A stretch of 64,000 bases of DNA from a virus. Positions 7,867 through 15,592 of this stretch are shown in pieces; within the stretch, counting starts at the first letter, position 1, and the number at the start of each line of letters is the position of its first letter. The notes under the pieces are model-generated. The model was given only the letters and a program-made list of their open reading frames with translations, made no database searches and was not told the origin of the DNA. The translations under genes were made by a program, and so were the position numbers. The DNA lies in IMG/VR virus record IMGVR_UViG_3300023184_009648, positions 1 to 64,000 of that record. One strand, written 5' to 3'.

Positions 7867-9300
7867 ATGAACGCTAATGCAGCATTTTTGAACGAGGCTA
7901 AGGAGTTGGAAACTCGCTGGTCTAAGACCGGACTCCTCGAAAACATTCAGGATCGATATGTCCGTGCTACGACAGCAGTCCTTCTCGAAAACCAAAGGCT
8001 TATGAACGAAACCAGCACCGACACAGGTGATGTGGCCCAGTTCAAACGCATCTCGATCCCGCTGGTTCGCCGTATTTATCCCCAGCTGATCGCTAACAAG
8101 ATCGTTTCTGTCCAGCCATTGCTTGGACCAACCGGTCTCGTTTACTATCTCCGTTTCCGTTACGCATCCAATAAGGGTGCTACCCGTGGAGCAGACAAAC
8201 TCGGCTTCCCCGGCGATGACGCTAACTCCCTCATGCAGAGGGCTGACGGTACAGCCAATTTGGATGTATTCTACTCCAGCCAATTCGTGCAAAATGAAGT
8301 GAGCGCAACTGACGCTGGTCTCACCACCACCGCTTCTTACGCCGCTTTTGAGCACACCCCCATTCTTGCTGGAACCGTAACTGGTACCATCTATGATGGT
8401 GGCACAGCTATCCAGACCTTTACTGTGTCTGCAGCTGGTGCTTTCGCTTTCAATGATATCGGATCTCCTTCCCCCAAGGTGACCGCTGGTAGCCTTAGCC
8501 TTACCTCTGGTGAGCTTACCTTGACTTGGAACAGCGCTCCCGGTAGCAACAATGTTGTTATATCTTATGAATACAACATGGAATGCAACCAAGATCTTCC
8601 CGAAATCAACCTCGTTGTTGAAGGCGAAGAAATCGCTGCTAAAACTCGCAAGCTCAAGGCTGTATGGAGCTATGAAGCTCAACAAGACCTTCGCAGCCAG
8701 CACAATCTGGACGCTGAGGCTGAATTGACAGCTGTTCTTGCTCAGGAAATCAACCTCGAAATCGACCGTGAAGTTCTCGGCGACTTGCGCAACAACGCAG
8801 GTACCGTTAGTGCATGGGATTTCAACACCGCTCTAGGCGAAACCATCAAGGAAAAATACGAAAGCCTTTATGTTAAGGTTGTAGAAATTTCCAATGTTAT
8901 CCACAGAAAGACCCTTCGTGGTGGTGCTAACTGGATCGTGACCAGCCCAGAAGTTGCCTCGATCTTCGAGACCGCTACCGCTGGCTTCGCTCCTGCTCCT
9001 AGCGAAACCTTCACAAGCTCCATCGGCGTTCAATATGTCGGTACTGTGAACAATCGTTGGAGGCTCTACAAAGATCCTCTCTTCCCAAGCAATCAAATCC
9101 TCATGGGTTACAAGGGCGATAGCTACATGGACAGCGGTTATTTCTACTGTCCTTATGTTCCTCTCACCCAAACCCCTGTTGTGTTAGATCCTGAGAGCTT
9201 CTGCCCTCGTAAAGGAATTTTAACACGCTATGGTAAGAAATTGCTCCGTGAAGGTGCTAAGTTCTACGCCCGTATGTCGATTGCAAACTTCGTAATCTAA
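7867..9300 (+). CDS. 23: Major capsid protein (T4 gp23-like)
   Basis: A 477-residue HK97-fold capsid protein. Family hallmarks are VQPLLGPTGLVYYLRFRY near residue 80, an inserted beta-rich domain at about 165-240 (AGTVTGTIYDGG to VVISYEYN), the EGEEIAAKTRKLKAVWSYE segment near 257, and a C-terminal YARMSIANFVI. T4 gp23 loses an N-terminal propeptide to gp21; here LLE at residues 39-41 or MNE near 46-48 are possible sites. Codon use is more G+C-rich than in neighbouring accessory genes, as expected for a highly expressed protein. A strong terminator follows. Confidence 0.95.
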   Translation: MNANAAFLNEAKELETRWSKTGLLENIQDRYVRATTAVLLENQRLMNETSTDTGDVAQFKRISIPLVRRIYPQLIANKIVSVQPLLGPTGLVYYLRFRYASNKGATRGADKLGFPGDDANSLMQRADGTANLDVFYSSQFVQNEVSATDAGLTTTASYAAFEHTPILAGTVTGTIYDGGTAIQTFTVSAAGAFAFNDIGSPSPKVTAGSLSLTSGELTLTWNSAPGSNNVVISYEYNMECNQDLPEINLVVEGEEIAAKTRKLKAVWSYEAQQDLRSQHNLDAEAELTAVLAQEINLEIDREVLGDLRNNAGTVSAWDFNTALGETIKEKYESLYVKVVEISNVIHRKTLRGGANWIVTSPEVASIFETATAGFAPAPSETFTSSIGVQYVGTVNNRWRLYKDPLFPSNQILMGYKGDSYMDSGYFYCPYVPLTQTPVVLDPESFCPRKGILTRYGKKLLREGAKFYARMSIANFVI

Positions 9301-9332
9301 CGAAAACCCTTTTAAAAAGGGCAATAAATCAA

Positions 9333-9364
9333 AAAACCCTCGACGAAAGTCGGGGGTTTTTTTG
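9333..9364 (+). terminator. Rho-independent terminator after the major capsid gene
   Basis: ACCCTCGAC and GTCGGGGGT pair around a GAAA tetraloop, with one T-G wobble, followed by seven T. A weaker CCCTTT/AAAGGG hairpin lies just upstream, near 9307-9321. Confidence 0.9.
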
Positions 9365-9445
9365 TTTAATTTTTTTTGTCCTTAAAATGGAATTATAATG
9401 TTCAAAGAAATATAATGTAAATAAAGTTGTTTTAAAGGAGTTGTT

Positions 9446-10249
9446 ATGTCAAACCTTAGATTTCGCCGTTATCATTGGCACACATCTAAAAAGGCCGGAA
9501 CTGTTTATTTGGATTCTTCCTACGAACTTAAAGCTGCTTTGATTCTAGACAATGATGATGACATTTTATTTTACGAACTACACCAAGAGTTCTTGAACGA
9601 AAGCGGTCGGAAAAGAATCACAGATTTTCTGGTAACCTATAAATCAGGCAAAAAAAAGCTTATCGAAATTAAGCCAGCTAGAAGAATCTGCCAATTCACT
9701 GAGCAAATTGAAGACAACAAAAAATACGCTTTTTCCAATGGTTATGATTTTCAAATTTGGAGCGAAAAAGAACTTGGTTTTGCATCGGAAAAAGACGCAA
9801 CCGAATGGGCTGATAAGTATCTTTCAATTACCACAAATACAGATTACACAGCAATTCGCAAAGAGCGTGGAAAAATTAGAAGTAAAAAACATTATCTCAA
9901 GAAGATTGCCGATGACCAAGTAACCCTATATTGCGAGTTTTGCAAAAAAGAACACACCGCTCTAAAGCTCACCCACGACCGCAATCTGGCTCGGAATGGA
10001 CGATACATTTGTGAGCGGGAAGGTGGTCATATAGCAGGGAGTCTACCGAAGTTGCATTTGAGGAAGGACAATCCTCATGTGGCTGATGGCAAGAAGGAGT
10101 GTGCCTCCTGTCAGACGGTGAAGTTATTTGAGGCATTCAGCCCTGACAAGAGTAAGAGAGACGGGTATTGCCGCATGTGCAAGGAGTGTCGCAGCGCCAA
10201 GATGAAGGCTGCATATGAGGCAAAGAAAGCTAACAAGACTGCTGATTAG
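9446..10249 (+). CDS. TnsA-like PD-(D/E)XK endonuclease with C-terminal zinc finger
   Basis: A 267-residue protein with AAAGGAG before the ATG. The N-terminal half follows the TnsA/restriction-fold pattern: an early Glu in SSYELKAALIL (near residue 26), ITDFLVTY (Asp near 61) and KLIEIKP (Glu-x-Lys, near 72-74). Two cysteine clusters follow: CEFC near 160, and CASC followed by CRMCKEC near 220-246. The latter resembles the zinc module attached to phage HNH and homing proteins. Similar proteins in phages are annotated as TnsA N-terminal-domain endonucleases; a role in DNA processing or head completion is possible. It follows the capsid terminator, so it has its own promoter. Confidence 0.7.
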   Translation: MSNLRFRRYHWHTSKKAGTVYLDSSYELKAALILDNDDDILFYELHQEFLNESGRKRITDFLVTYKSGKKKLIEIKPARRICQFTEQIEDNKKYAFSNGYDFQIWSEKELGFASEKDATEWADKYLSITTNTDYTAIRKERGKIRSKKHYLKKIADDQVTLYCEFCKKEHTALKLTHDRNLARNGRYICEREGGHIAGSLPKLHLRKDNPHVADGKKECASCQTVKLFEAFSPDKSKRDGYCRMCKECRSAKMKAAYEAKKANKTAD

Positions 10250-10509
10250 TATGAACTCTTTTTCCACCAAGGTTCAAACAGTTTTTTGATTCTTTCTTTG
10301 AAAGGAATTTGCCGTAGGTTACATTGTGCGGTATCAGAAAGAATTCCAGCTGCGAAGATATAAAACCAACCAACAATAGAAAGACTTGCAAGAAAGCCTA
10401 CGAACATAGAAATGCGAATCAAGTGCACTGGTGTGCCCGACCATTCTGAAAGGCCTGAGCAGACTCCCAGAATAATACCTGTATTGCTGTTTTTTCTTAT
10501 AGCTGTCAT
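10246..10509 (-). CDS. PspC-domain small membrane protein
   Basis: An 87-residue protein convergent with and overlapping the TnsA-like gene by four bases. It opens with a PspC-type motif (NTGIILGVCSGLSEW), followed by a hydrophobic segment near residues 30-55, the usual length of a stand-alone PspC domain. In bacteria PspC senses or relays envelope stress. A phage copy could protect the inner membrane during late infection or interfere with the host Psp response; this is inference. The ribosome site is weak. Confidence 0.75.
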   Translation of the reverse strand: MTAIRKNSNTGIILGVCSGLSEWSGTPVHLIRISMFVGFLASLSIVGWFYIFAAGILSDTAQCNLRQIPFKERIKKLFEPWWKKSSY

Positions 10510-10566
10510 GATTTATTTCTTGTTATATTTATTTTTGTAATATAAAAAAATTATTGACTAATTTTT

Positions 10567-10574
10567 TATAAATA
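10567..10574 (+). promoter_or_regulatory. Exact T4-type late promoter octamer
   Basis: TATAAATA occurs 37 bases before the ATG of the small open frame at 10611 and upstream of the larger gene at 10756. The exact match plus a gp55-like sigma gene supports a functional late promoter. Confidence 0.55.
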
Positions 10575-10610
10575 AAATACTCCTTTATAAGTTTACTTTT
10601 AAGGTTTAAA

Positions 10611-10763
10611 ATGTATGGTTTTTCAACAAATCATTTAGGATGGCCAATAAGTTGCTGCTCTCACAGCAGATTAACTGGGGGTTATACAAAAAATGATGAT
10701 AGTAGTAATACCATTAGTCTAATAAGCATTTCATTTCTTTATTTGCAGGAGTCCTATGTTTAG
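10611..10763 (+). CDS. Possible small protein upstream of the 10756 gene
   Basis: A 50-codon open frame beginning MYGFSTNHLGWPISCC, with AAGG about eight bases before its ATG and a late promoter octamer 37 bases upstream. Its stop overlaps the start of the next gene. It has no recognised domain, and a leader transcript without translation is equally possible. Confidence 0.35.
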   Translation: MYGFSTNHLGWPISCCSHSRLTGGYTKNDDSSNTISLISISFLYLQESYV

Positions 10764-11547
10764 CTTTAATCCTACTTTACTTTCTTGGCCATCAATTGGT
10801 GGTTATGCCACATATACAGGCGGTTTTCCCGATACAGACGATGAAGGTGCAAGTGCTTCTGTTGCAATTGCTGATTTTGCGATGAATGGCACTGTTTATA
10901 ACACGCTTTGGTTTAGCACAAACGGTTCTGTTACATTTAATTCTGCTACAAGTGCCTATGAGGGATATCCTTCTGAATCGACACAAATTTGTGCAAATAA
11001 TGATGATATGGAATTAGACCCAAACAATATAACGCTTACTGACGGCGATGTGCATAACATTTACTACATGCTTGGATCAAATTTCACAAAAATTATATGT
11101 CATCAAGGTTATCACGAAGACCCAACTGCTGTTGGTTCTTGGTTATTGAATATCTATCGTGACGAGAAATATCAGTGGATAGAAACAAGGCTTAAAGTGC
11201 CAAACGAGGACGAAATATATTCTGGTCCTTACAATGAACCGAACGCTGATGTTTCTGTTCCAGTTTCTACTAGTAGCCAAGTTTGGAGAAGTGATTTGCT
11301 TGGCCAAAACTGGGAATTTATGGGCACAGGAAGTGTTGGTAACATGGTCGAAACCACCTGCAGTCCTTTGAATTGCGATGTTCCAGCATTCAAGTGTTAT
11401 TTGGGTACAAGCAAGTCTTGCACATGTGCTCGTTGGAAGTATTTCACAGCACAGTGCACAAGAAACCAACAAGCTTTAGGTATTTGCAATGGTACATCTG
11501 GTGCGTTTGTGCCAGCAATTACTGTTTGCAACCAACGCTTGCTTTAA
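10756..11547 (+). CDS. Hypothetical beta-rich protein, possible virion surface protein
   Basis: A 263-residue protein with AGGAG before the ATG. The N-terminal two thirds are beta-rich and contain LWFSTNGSVTF, reminiscent of Nidogen-like extracellular modules. The last 70 residues carry about ten cysteines (SPLNCDVPAFKC, SKSCTCARW, FTAQCTRN, GICNGTSG), suggesting disulfides or metal. No signal peptide is visible. Its place between capsid and small decoration-like genes suggests a virion protein, but this is not shown by homology that I can recognise. Confidence 0.6.
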   Translation: MFSFNPTLLSWPSIGGYATYTGGFPDTDDEGASASVAIADFAMNGTVYNTLWFSTNGSVTFNSATSAYEGYPSESTQICANNDDMELDPNNITLTDGDVHNIYYMLGSNFTKIICHQGYHEDPTAVGSWLLNIYRDEKYQWIETRLKVPNEDEIYSGPYNEPNADVSVPVSTSSQVWRSDLLGQNWEFMGTGSVGNMVETTCSPLNCDVPAFKCYLGTSKSCTCARWKYFTAQCTRNQQALGICNGTSGAFVPAITVCNQRLL

Positions 11548-11681
11548 TTGGTTGTTTAATTAGGTAAAAAAACAAGAAACTTTCCAAAAGAAAATCATTA
11601 TCTTTGTTTTGGTCAACTATACTTTTTTTATTTTAATACAAAAATAATATATAATGTAGTTCTTTAACAAGGAGGGGAACC

Positions 11682-11969
11682 ATGAAATTCTCTGATTTTT
11701 CCGCTGCTATGAATGAGCACAAAGATGCTAGTTTTGCCGTCGTTGGCCTTAAGGGCAAAATGATGGACGCTGTTATTGCTGACAATCTTGTGAAGTTATC
11801 ACTTGTTGAACAGCCCAAAAAGCATTTTGAAACTGTTGCCAATGTACTTGTAGTTATTGGCAAACTTGATGCTGCTGCAGCTGCCAATTTGGAAGTTGTA
11901 GTAAATGGCAAAGTTATTACTTCTGCTGAGTTCAATGGCGAAGACTATATGGTTTGCAAAGTTTCCTAA
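11682..11969 (+). CDS. Small protein with capsid-targeting-like N-terminus
   Basis: A 95-residue protein with a very strong ribosome site (AAGGAGGGG). The N-terminus MKFSDFSAAMNE fits the recurring signal, though less perfectly than others, with MNE as a possible cleavage site. The rest is Ala/Val-rich with a mixed alpha-beta pattern. It is followed at 27 bases by a second small gene with an equally strong ribosome site, so the two are probably co-transcribed and abundant. Confidence 0.65.
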   Translation: MKFSDFSAAMNEHKDASFAVVGLKGKMMDAVIADNLVKLSLVEQPKKHFETVANVLVVIGKLDAAAAANLEVVVNGKVITSAEFNGEDYMVCKVS

Positions 11970-11996
11970 GGCATAATTTAATAAAGGAGTTTTAAA

Positions 11997-12473
11997 ATGG
12001 CTACTCAAAGCACTACTGGCGTTGGTAACGGTTCTGCCGAAGGCTTAAATAAAGGCCCCGGCAACAAGCGTACTATTTACGCTCCTCTCAATGGCCCTTG
12101 CGTTCTCGCTGCTGGCGAAGTTTGGGACAATGATGATGTTTGGCAACTTGAAGTTCGTATTCCCGGTATTAACGAAAATCCTGACGATATTACTGTTCTC
12201 GTTACTCAATCTGACTGGACTAACTACGATGGTCGTGGCGACAATCCTCCTCACATTGAGAAGATTGACAGCAATGGCAATAACTTCGAAGATTCTGATT
12301 ATATCGAAGATTGCAGTGGTGATTATTGCGTGTACAAATGGGAACCCGGTGTAACTTTCGCTGGTTTTATCATTCACACAGGTGATGACGATGGAACCGA
12401 TTCGGGCTATCCCCGCAAGTTTGGTTATATCGTTCTTAAGACTGGTGGTGGCAAGAGCTTCGGTTCTTACTAA
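11997..12473 (+). CDS. Small beta-rich protein, possible capsid decoration protein
   Basis: A 158-residue protein with AAAGGAG before the ATG and codon use like the major capsid gene, suggesting high expression. It is acidic and rich in Asp, Asn and Gly (PGINENPDDITVLV, DGRGDNPPHIEK), without signal peptide or membrane segment. Position close to the capsid genes, size and composition resemble head decoration proteins, but no family was recognised. A strong terminator follows directly. Confidence 0.65.
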   Translation: MATQSTTGVGNGSAEGLNKGPGNKRTIYAPLNGPCVLAAGEVWDNDDVWQLEVRIPGINENPDDITVLVTQSDWTNYDGRGDNPPHIEKIDSNGNNFEDSDYIEDCSGDYCVYKWEPGVTFAGFIIHTGDDDGTDSGYPRKFGYIVLKTGGGKSFGSY

Positions 12474-12499
12474 CTTTAAAAATAAGAGTACATCTCTTG

Positions 12500-12529
12500 G
12501 CCCAGCAATTTATTTGCTGGGCTTTTTTT
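12500..12529 (+). terminator. Rho-independent terminator
   Basis: GCCCAGCAA (12500-12508) pairs with TTGCTGGGC (12514-12522) and is followed by seven T. It closes the 11682-12473 transcription unit. Confidence 0.9.
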
Positions 12530-12546
12530 ATAATTTGATTATAAGC

Positions 12547-13410
12547 TTATTTTCTTTTTTTGATTTCTTCAACTAAATTTGATACAAGCTTTACGGCAGC
12601 GTCGATAAGTTCGCTTTTTTTAGCCTCTATATTATTAACGCTATAAGCTTTTTTATAACCAAAAACATGCCCTGATATACAATTTTCGGGTACAAAAATG
12701 CCTGAATATCGGCATTGATTAACAATCGGCATAATAGCTTGTTCTGGGCTTATATAATAGTTACTTTTCATTTCGGCCATAGCAAGTGGCATACGACGAC
12801 CAACATAGTCATTTGCTCCATCATCGCCATGGATAAAGAAAGCTCCAACCTTACCTTCATAATGATTTTTAAGTAGCTCCCTATGCTTTCCTGATCTTTC
12901 CATAGCAATAGTCACAGATGGATCTTTAAATTTATCACCCATAATTTTTTTTGCATCTTTTTGATTAAGTGTCAAACTAACACAAACAAGACGATCAAAA
13001 AATGCTTTAACTTGGGTTGAAGGGGCATACCAGTGAACTGGGGTAAATACGGCAAAACCATCTGCTTCTTCCATTTTTTTATAAACATCTTCTTCGTGCA
13101 TGTAATCATTAGTTCCATCGCCTTTTGAATAGCAAGAACAAGGATAATGGCAATGGAAGCCGTTTGATGTTGCCACACATCCTTTGCATGGTCGAACTAC
13201 GGGATCTGTATCCATAACTCTGAGATTAAGGGGTATAACCTTAATGTCTTTTGCAAGTGATTGTAGGGCTTTATTATAAATAAATTCAGTTTTTGAATCA
13301 CCGCCAGAACATGAGTCTTTAGTTCTAGGGCTGCCTTGAATAACAACGATTTTGATGCCTTCATCATTGTTTTTAGTAGTTTCTGCGAGATATTCAACAA
13401 ATGTCTTCAT
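12547..13410 (-). CDS. NADPH-dependent FMN reductase-like flavoprotein with capsid-targeting-like N-terminus
   Basis: A 287-residue flavodoxin-fold protein. An in-frame start at 13587 would add a low-complexity Phe/Ser stretch antisense to the neighbour, so MKTF at 13410 was chosen. Residues 1-10, MKTFVEYLAE, closely match the T4 internal-protein targeting sequence and end in LAE. The enzyme begins at about residue 19: IVVIQGSPR holds the phosphate-binding loop for FMN, PCKGC and CHYPCSC (residues 75-93) resemble the cysteine cluster of iron-sulfur flavoproteins, and FTPVHWYAPSTQVKAFFDR is the conserved NADPH-FMN reductase segment. It may be packaged into the head as a redox enzyme; that is inferred from the signal. 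Its partner gene diverges upstream. Confidence 0.82.
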   Translation of the reverse strand: MKTFVEYLAETTKNNDEGIKIVVIQGSPRTKDSCSGGDSKTEFIYNKALQSLAKDIKVIPLNLRVMDTDPVVRPCKGCVATSNGFHCHYPCSCYSKGDGTNDYMHEEDVYKKMEEADGFAVFTPVHWYAPSTQVKAFFDRLVCVSLTLNQKDAKKIMGDKFKDPSVTIAMERSGKHRELLKNHYEGKVGAFFIHGDDGANDYVGRRMPLAMAEMKSNYYISPEQAIMPIVNQCRYSGIFVPENCISGHVFGYKKAYSVNNIEAKKSELIDAAVKLVSNLVEEIKKRK

Positions 13411-13430
13411 GTCTTTATGTATGTTTGAGA

Positions 13431-13438
13431 TATATAAG
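13431..13438 (+). promoter_or_regulatory. Candidate late promoter in divergent spacer
   Basis: TATATAAG lies 16-23 bases before the plus-strand gene at 13454, in the 43-base spacer between two divergent genes that both carry the capsid-targeting-like signal. Confidence 0.35.
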
Positions 13439-13453
13439 TTAAGGAGAACTACG

Positions 13454-13783
13454 ATGAAATCATTTAATGAATATTTGGCGGAAAAAGATGAGATAAACAT
13501 ACATGAAGTTGCAAAAAAAACTGCTACGAAAAAAGATGTAAAGAAAAAAGATGTAAAGAAAAAATCATCAACTGTTCCAAGCAGCAATCGTATTAAGGGT
13601 ATGGTTGCACTGGTCGATTCGCTTAAAAAGTTTTTTGGCGAATATGACTTACCTACCCGTCAATTTCTTTGGAACAGGCTTACCACACCAAAAGGCAAGG
13701 AATTATTGGAAAAAGTGCTAAGAAATCCTAATGCAAATCTTACGAATAGTGTTTTTGTGCAATTGGTTACAACAAAGAAATAA
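13454..13783 (+). CDS. Basic putative internal head protein
   Basis: A 109-residue protein with AAGGAGAA before the ATG. MKSFNEYLAE at residues 1-10 is one of the best matches to the T4 capsid-targeting sequence, with an LAE cleavage site. A Lys-rich linker (KKDVKKKDVKKK) follows, then a small helical domain near residues 45-105. The strong positive charge suits binding to packaged DNA, like the T4 internal proteins. It diverges from the flavoprotein gene. Confidence 0.75.
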   Translation: MKSFNEYLAEKDEINIHEVAKKTATKKDVKKKDVKKKSSTVPSSNRIKGMVALVDSLKKFFGEYDLPTRQFLWNRLTTPKGKELLEKVLRNPNANLTNSVFVQLVTTKK

Positions 13784-13857
13784 TTGTAGTTGATATTCAG
13801 CACTGATCGTGGTATTATATCTTTGCACACGGAATGTGCAGAAAGAGAGAGTGTTTT

Positions 13858-14136
13858 GTGAAAAAGTTTGCTTTTTTGGCGTGCGCTTTGGCTTTGTCTG
13901 GTGTAGTTGCTGCTGAGGCACAAGCGGGATGTCGTCCCGGTTTGTTTTCTCGGTTTGGAGGTCGCAATGGTGGTAGCTGCTCTTCCAACAGCAGTTGCAG
14001 TAATTCCACTTGTGGCAGCTGTACGGTGACTACCACCAAGACCAGAACGGTAGAAAAGAAGGCTGCTCCTTCTCCTGTGACTGAAAAGGCACAGGCTCCT
14101 ACCACTGATAAGAAGGCTGCTCCTAGTCTTCGCTAA
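13858..14136 (+). CDS. Small secreted Ser/Cys-rich protein
   Basis: A 92-residue protein started at GTG, which has GAGAGAG upstream and gives a clean signal peptide (KKFAFLACALALSGVVAAEA, then QAGC). An upstream ATG at 13834 would place CRKREC before it. The mature part has GCRPGLFSRFGGRNGG, a Ser/Cys-rich stretch and a Lys/Pro/Ala-rich tail. This architecture resembles short exported proteins I associate with planctomycetes, suggesting host-derived sequence; that is a weak inference. Short tandem CTAATGTGCTCG repeats follow the stop, then a terminator. Confidence 0.65.
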   Translation: MKKFAFLACALALSGVVAAEAQAGCRPGLFSRFGGRNGGSCSSNSSCSNSTCGSCTVTTTKTRTVEKKAAPSPVTEKAQAPTTDKKAAPSLR

Positions 14137-14179
14137 TGTGCTCGCTAATGTGCTCGTTAATCTCATCGTGAGATGCGAA

Positions 14180-14210
14180 AAAAGCCCAAGAAATTATTCT
14201 TGGGCTTTTT
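14180..14210 (+). terminator. Rho-independent terminator
   Basis: AAGCCCAAGAA (14182-14192) pairs with TTCTTGGGCTT (14197-14207), then T-rich. It separates the secreted-protein gene from convergent minus-strand genes and could act in both directions. Confidence 0.9.
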
Positions 14211-14213
14211 TAT

Positions 14214-14594
14214 TTAATCTTTTTTAGAATCACTTTTAGGCTTTTCATATCGATCTATATTGTTCTTTTTATCATACGCTCCCAGCATATGTCCTTGTCT
14301 ATAATCTTCATTTGAAGACCAACGAAAAAATAGAGCTTTTTTTCCATTATATCCTTCCCAATATCCTGTAATAAAATCTTTACTAGGAACATATTCTTTC
14401 TTTTTATCTTTATCTAATTTTAATTCTTCGTTTTTATCTGGTTTTGTAAAATCATTTTTTGATTCAGCATTTTTTTGAGTTTCGTGATTGCCTTCAATAG
14501 GATGAACTTTATAACGCTCCATGACTTGAATAGTCACATAAGGCGTAAGAAAAACAAATAAGACAATAACAATACCGATTAAAAATTTTCTCAT
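14214..14594 (-). CDS. Membrane-anchored small hypothetical protein
   Basis: A 126-residue protein with one N-terminal membrane segment (residues 5-24, GIVIVLFVFLTPYVTIQV) and a highly charged remainder. The C-terminal half has an aromatic core (GYWEGYNGKKALFFRW) flanked by Lys-rich linkers. It probably faces the periplasm or cytoplasm as a single-pass protein. No family recognised. It lies ten bases downstream of the DUF6321-like gene. Confidence 0.6.
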   Translation of the reverse strand: MRKFLIGIVIVLFVFLTPYVTIQVMERYKVHPIEGNHETQKNAESKNDFTKPDKNEELKLDKDKKKEYVPSKDFITGYWEGYNGKKALFFRWSSNEDYRQGHMLGAYDKKNNIDRYEKPKSDSKKD

Positions 14595-14603
14595 ATTGCT
14601 TCC

Positions 14604-14948
14604 TTAATTTGAGCACCTACATTTCCAAACTCTGAGTGCAGCATTGATTTTGCTATTAGGATCATTAGCTGTTGCAGCAGAGGTGTTGTGTTTACGCATA
14701 CCGCACATGCGACTGCAAAAACTTTTGCGTCGAGCTTGGGTTTTTTCTGACATCTTGCTGACTCCACCTTTTCGTTCTGCTTCTCGCTTAGTTTCAATTC
14801 CTGCGTGAATTCCAAGTTTTTTTGCATAAGAAGGCTTTAATCCACCTTCAGGATGATGTTTTTTAGGGTTAAAGCCTCTAAATGGTTTTTTGTTTTCATC
14901 CAGAATTTTTGGATCACGGTTATTCAGCCATTCGTGAAAACTTTGCAT
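14604..14948 (-). CDS. DUF6321-like basic protein with capsid-targeting-like N-terminus
   Basis: A 114-residue basic protein; GAGGAGC precedes the ATG. It begins MQSFHEWLNNRDPKILDE, a variant of the recurring signal (EWLxxRDP). The rest, with GGLKPSYAKKLGIHAG, RRKSFCSRMCGMRK, DPNSKINAALRVW and a KCRC tail, matches a small conserved phage protein type that I recall as DUF6321. Four cysteines may bind zinc. It diverges from the 15000-15176 gene, which carries the same signal. Confidence 0.75.
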   Translation of the reverse strand: MQSFHEWLNNRDPKILDENKKPFRGFNPKKHHPEGGLKPSYAKKLGIHAGIETKREAERKGGVSKMSEKTQARRKSFCSRMCGMRKHNTSAATANDPNSKINAALRVWKCRCSN

Positions 14949-14999
14949 AATGCTCCTCGTTCTTTTACATTTATTTATGAAAGAAACCTAAATATCTTT

Positions 15000-15176
15000 A
15001 TGACATTCAAAGAGTGGCTTACGAAGATTGAAGAGGCTTGGTTTAGTAAGGGCAAAGGTCGTCCTATGAAGCCTAATGCTAGAGATGTTAAGCCTAAACC
15101 TCATGATCTGCATAATTGCGGACAAGGTGGTGGACCCGGCCCTTGCGATGGCGGAGCTCCAGTTGCTGCTGGCTAA
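15000..15176 (+). CDS. Very small protein with capsid-targeting-like N-terminus
   Basis: A 58-residue protein. The start gives MTFKEWLTKIEEAW, a close match to the signal with an IEE site; the ribosome site is weak. After the signal it is basic (FSKGKGRPMKPNARDVKPK) and then Gly/Pro-rich (GQGGGPGPCDGGAP). It lies head-to-head with another signal-bearing gene at 14948. Cleavage would leave a peptide of about 46 residues. Confidence 0.6.
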   Translation: MTFKEWLTKIEEAWFSKGKGRPMKPNARDVKPKPHDLHNCGQGGGPGPCDGGAPVAAG

Positions 15177-15541
15177 AAATGTTCCATATCACAACAAATC
15201 ATTTGAACAACAATAAAATCAACATTACTTGTACAATTAGCATCAACAATTTTTAGAGAAGTAAATACACAATCGTGAAAAATACTTGTCTTAAAAAGTG
15301 TATCATTTGCTTTTACAGCTAAGCAAATTGCTATTTGTTTATGTGAAATGTCACACAACAAGTTGTAAAGCAAATTCTTTTGATAAAAATTTTGAATTGG
15401 AAAAATCAATTCAACTTCAAACTTATTTGTAAAGCCATGACCTTTTAAAATATTGTATTCTAAAAGGTCGTGTGCGTCTGATATATTTTCCCAACTAAAG
15501 CTGTCATGTAATACACAAGAAAAACATCCAATCTTGCGCAT
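15173..15541 (-). CDS. Hypothetical protein
   Basis: A 122-residue cysteine-rich protein (eight Cys) with an alternating hydrophobic pattern typical of a beta sheet, for example NKFEVELIFPIQNF and NVDFIVVQMICC. No signal peptide, membrane segment or known motif was recognised. It is convergent with the 15000-15176 gene, overlapping it by four bases. Confidence 0.55.
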   Translation of the reverse strand: MRKIGCFSCVLHDSFSWENISDAHDLLEYNILKGHGFTNKFEVELIFPIQNFYQKNLLYNLLCDISHKQIAICLAVKANDTLFKTSIFHDCVFTSLKIVDANCTSNVDFIVVQMICCDMEHF

Positions 15542-15592
15542 TGTTTTATTGCTCCATTACTATTTTTAATTCATTTTAACAAAATTTAAAAA

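Noticed and set aside
7801-8703. 300-codon open frame on the minus strand opposite the major capsid gene
   Set aside because: It is a shadow of gp23, whose plus-strand frame has clear homology, ribosome site and codon bias; the minus frame has neither.
12547-13587. Longer 346-residue version of the flavoprotein
   Set aside because: The extra 59 residues are Phe/Ser low-complexity sequence antisense to the Lys-rich start of the divergent gene; the internal ATG gives the recurring signal.
14591-14827. 78-codon minus-strand frame
   Set aside because: It is out of frame with the DUF6321-like gene in the same region, which has a strong ribosome site and conserved sequence.
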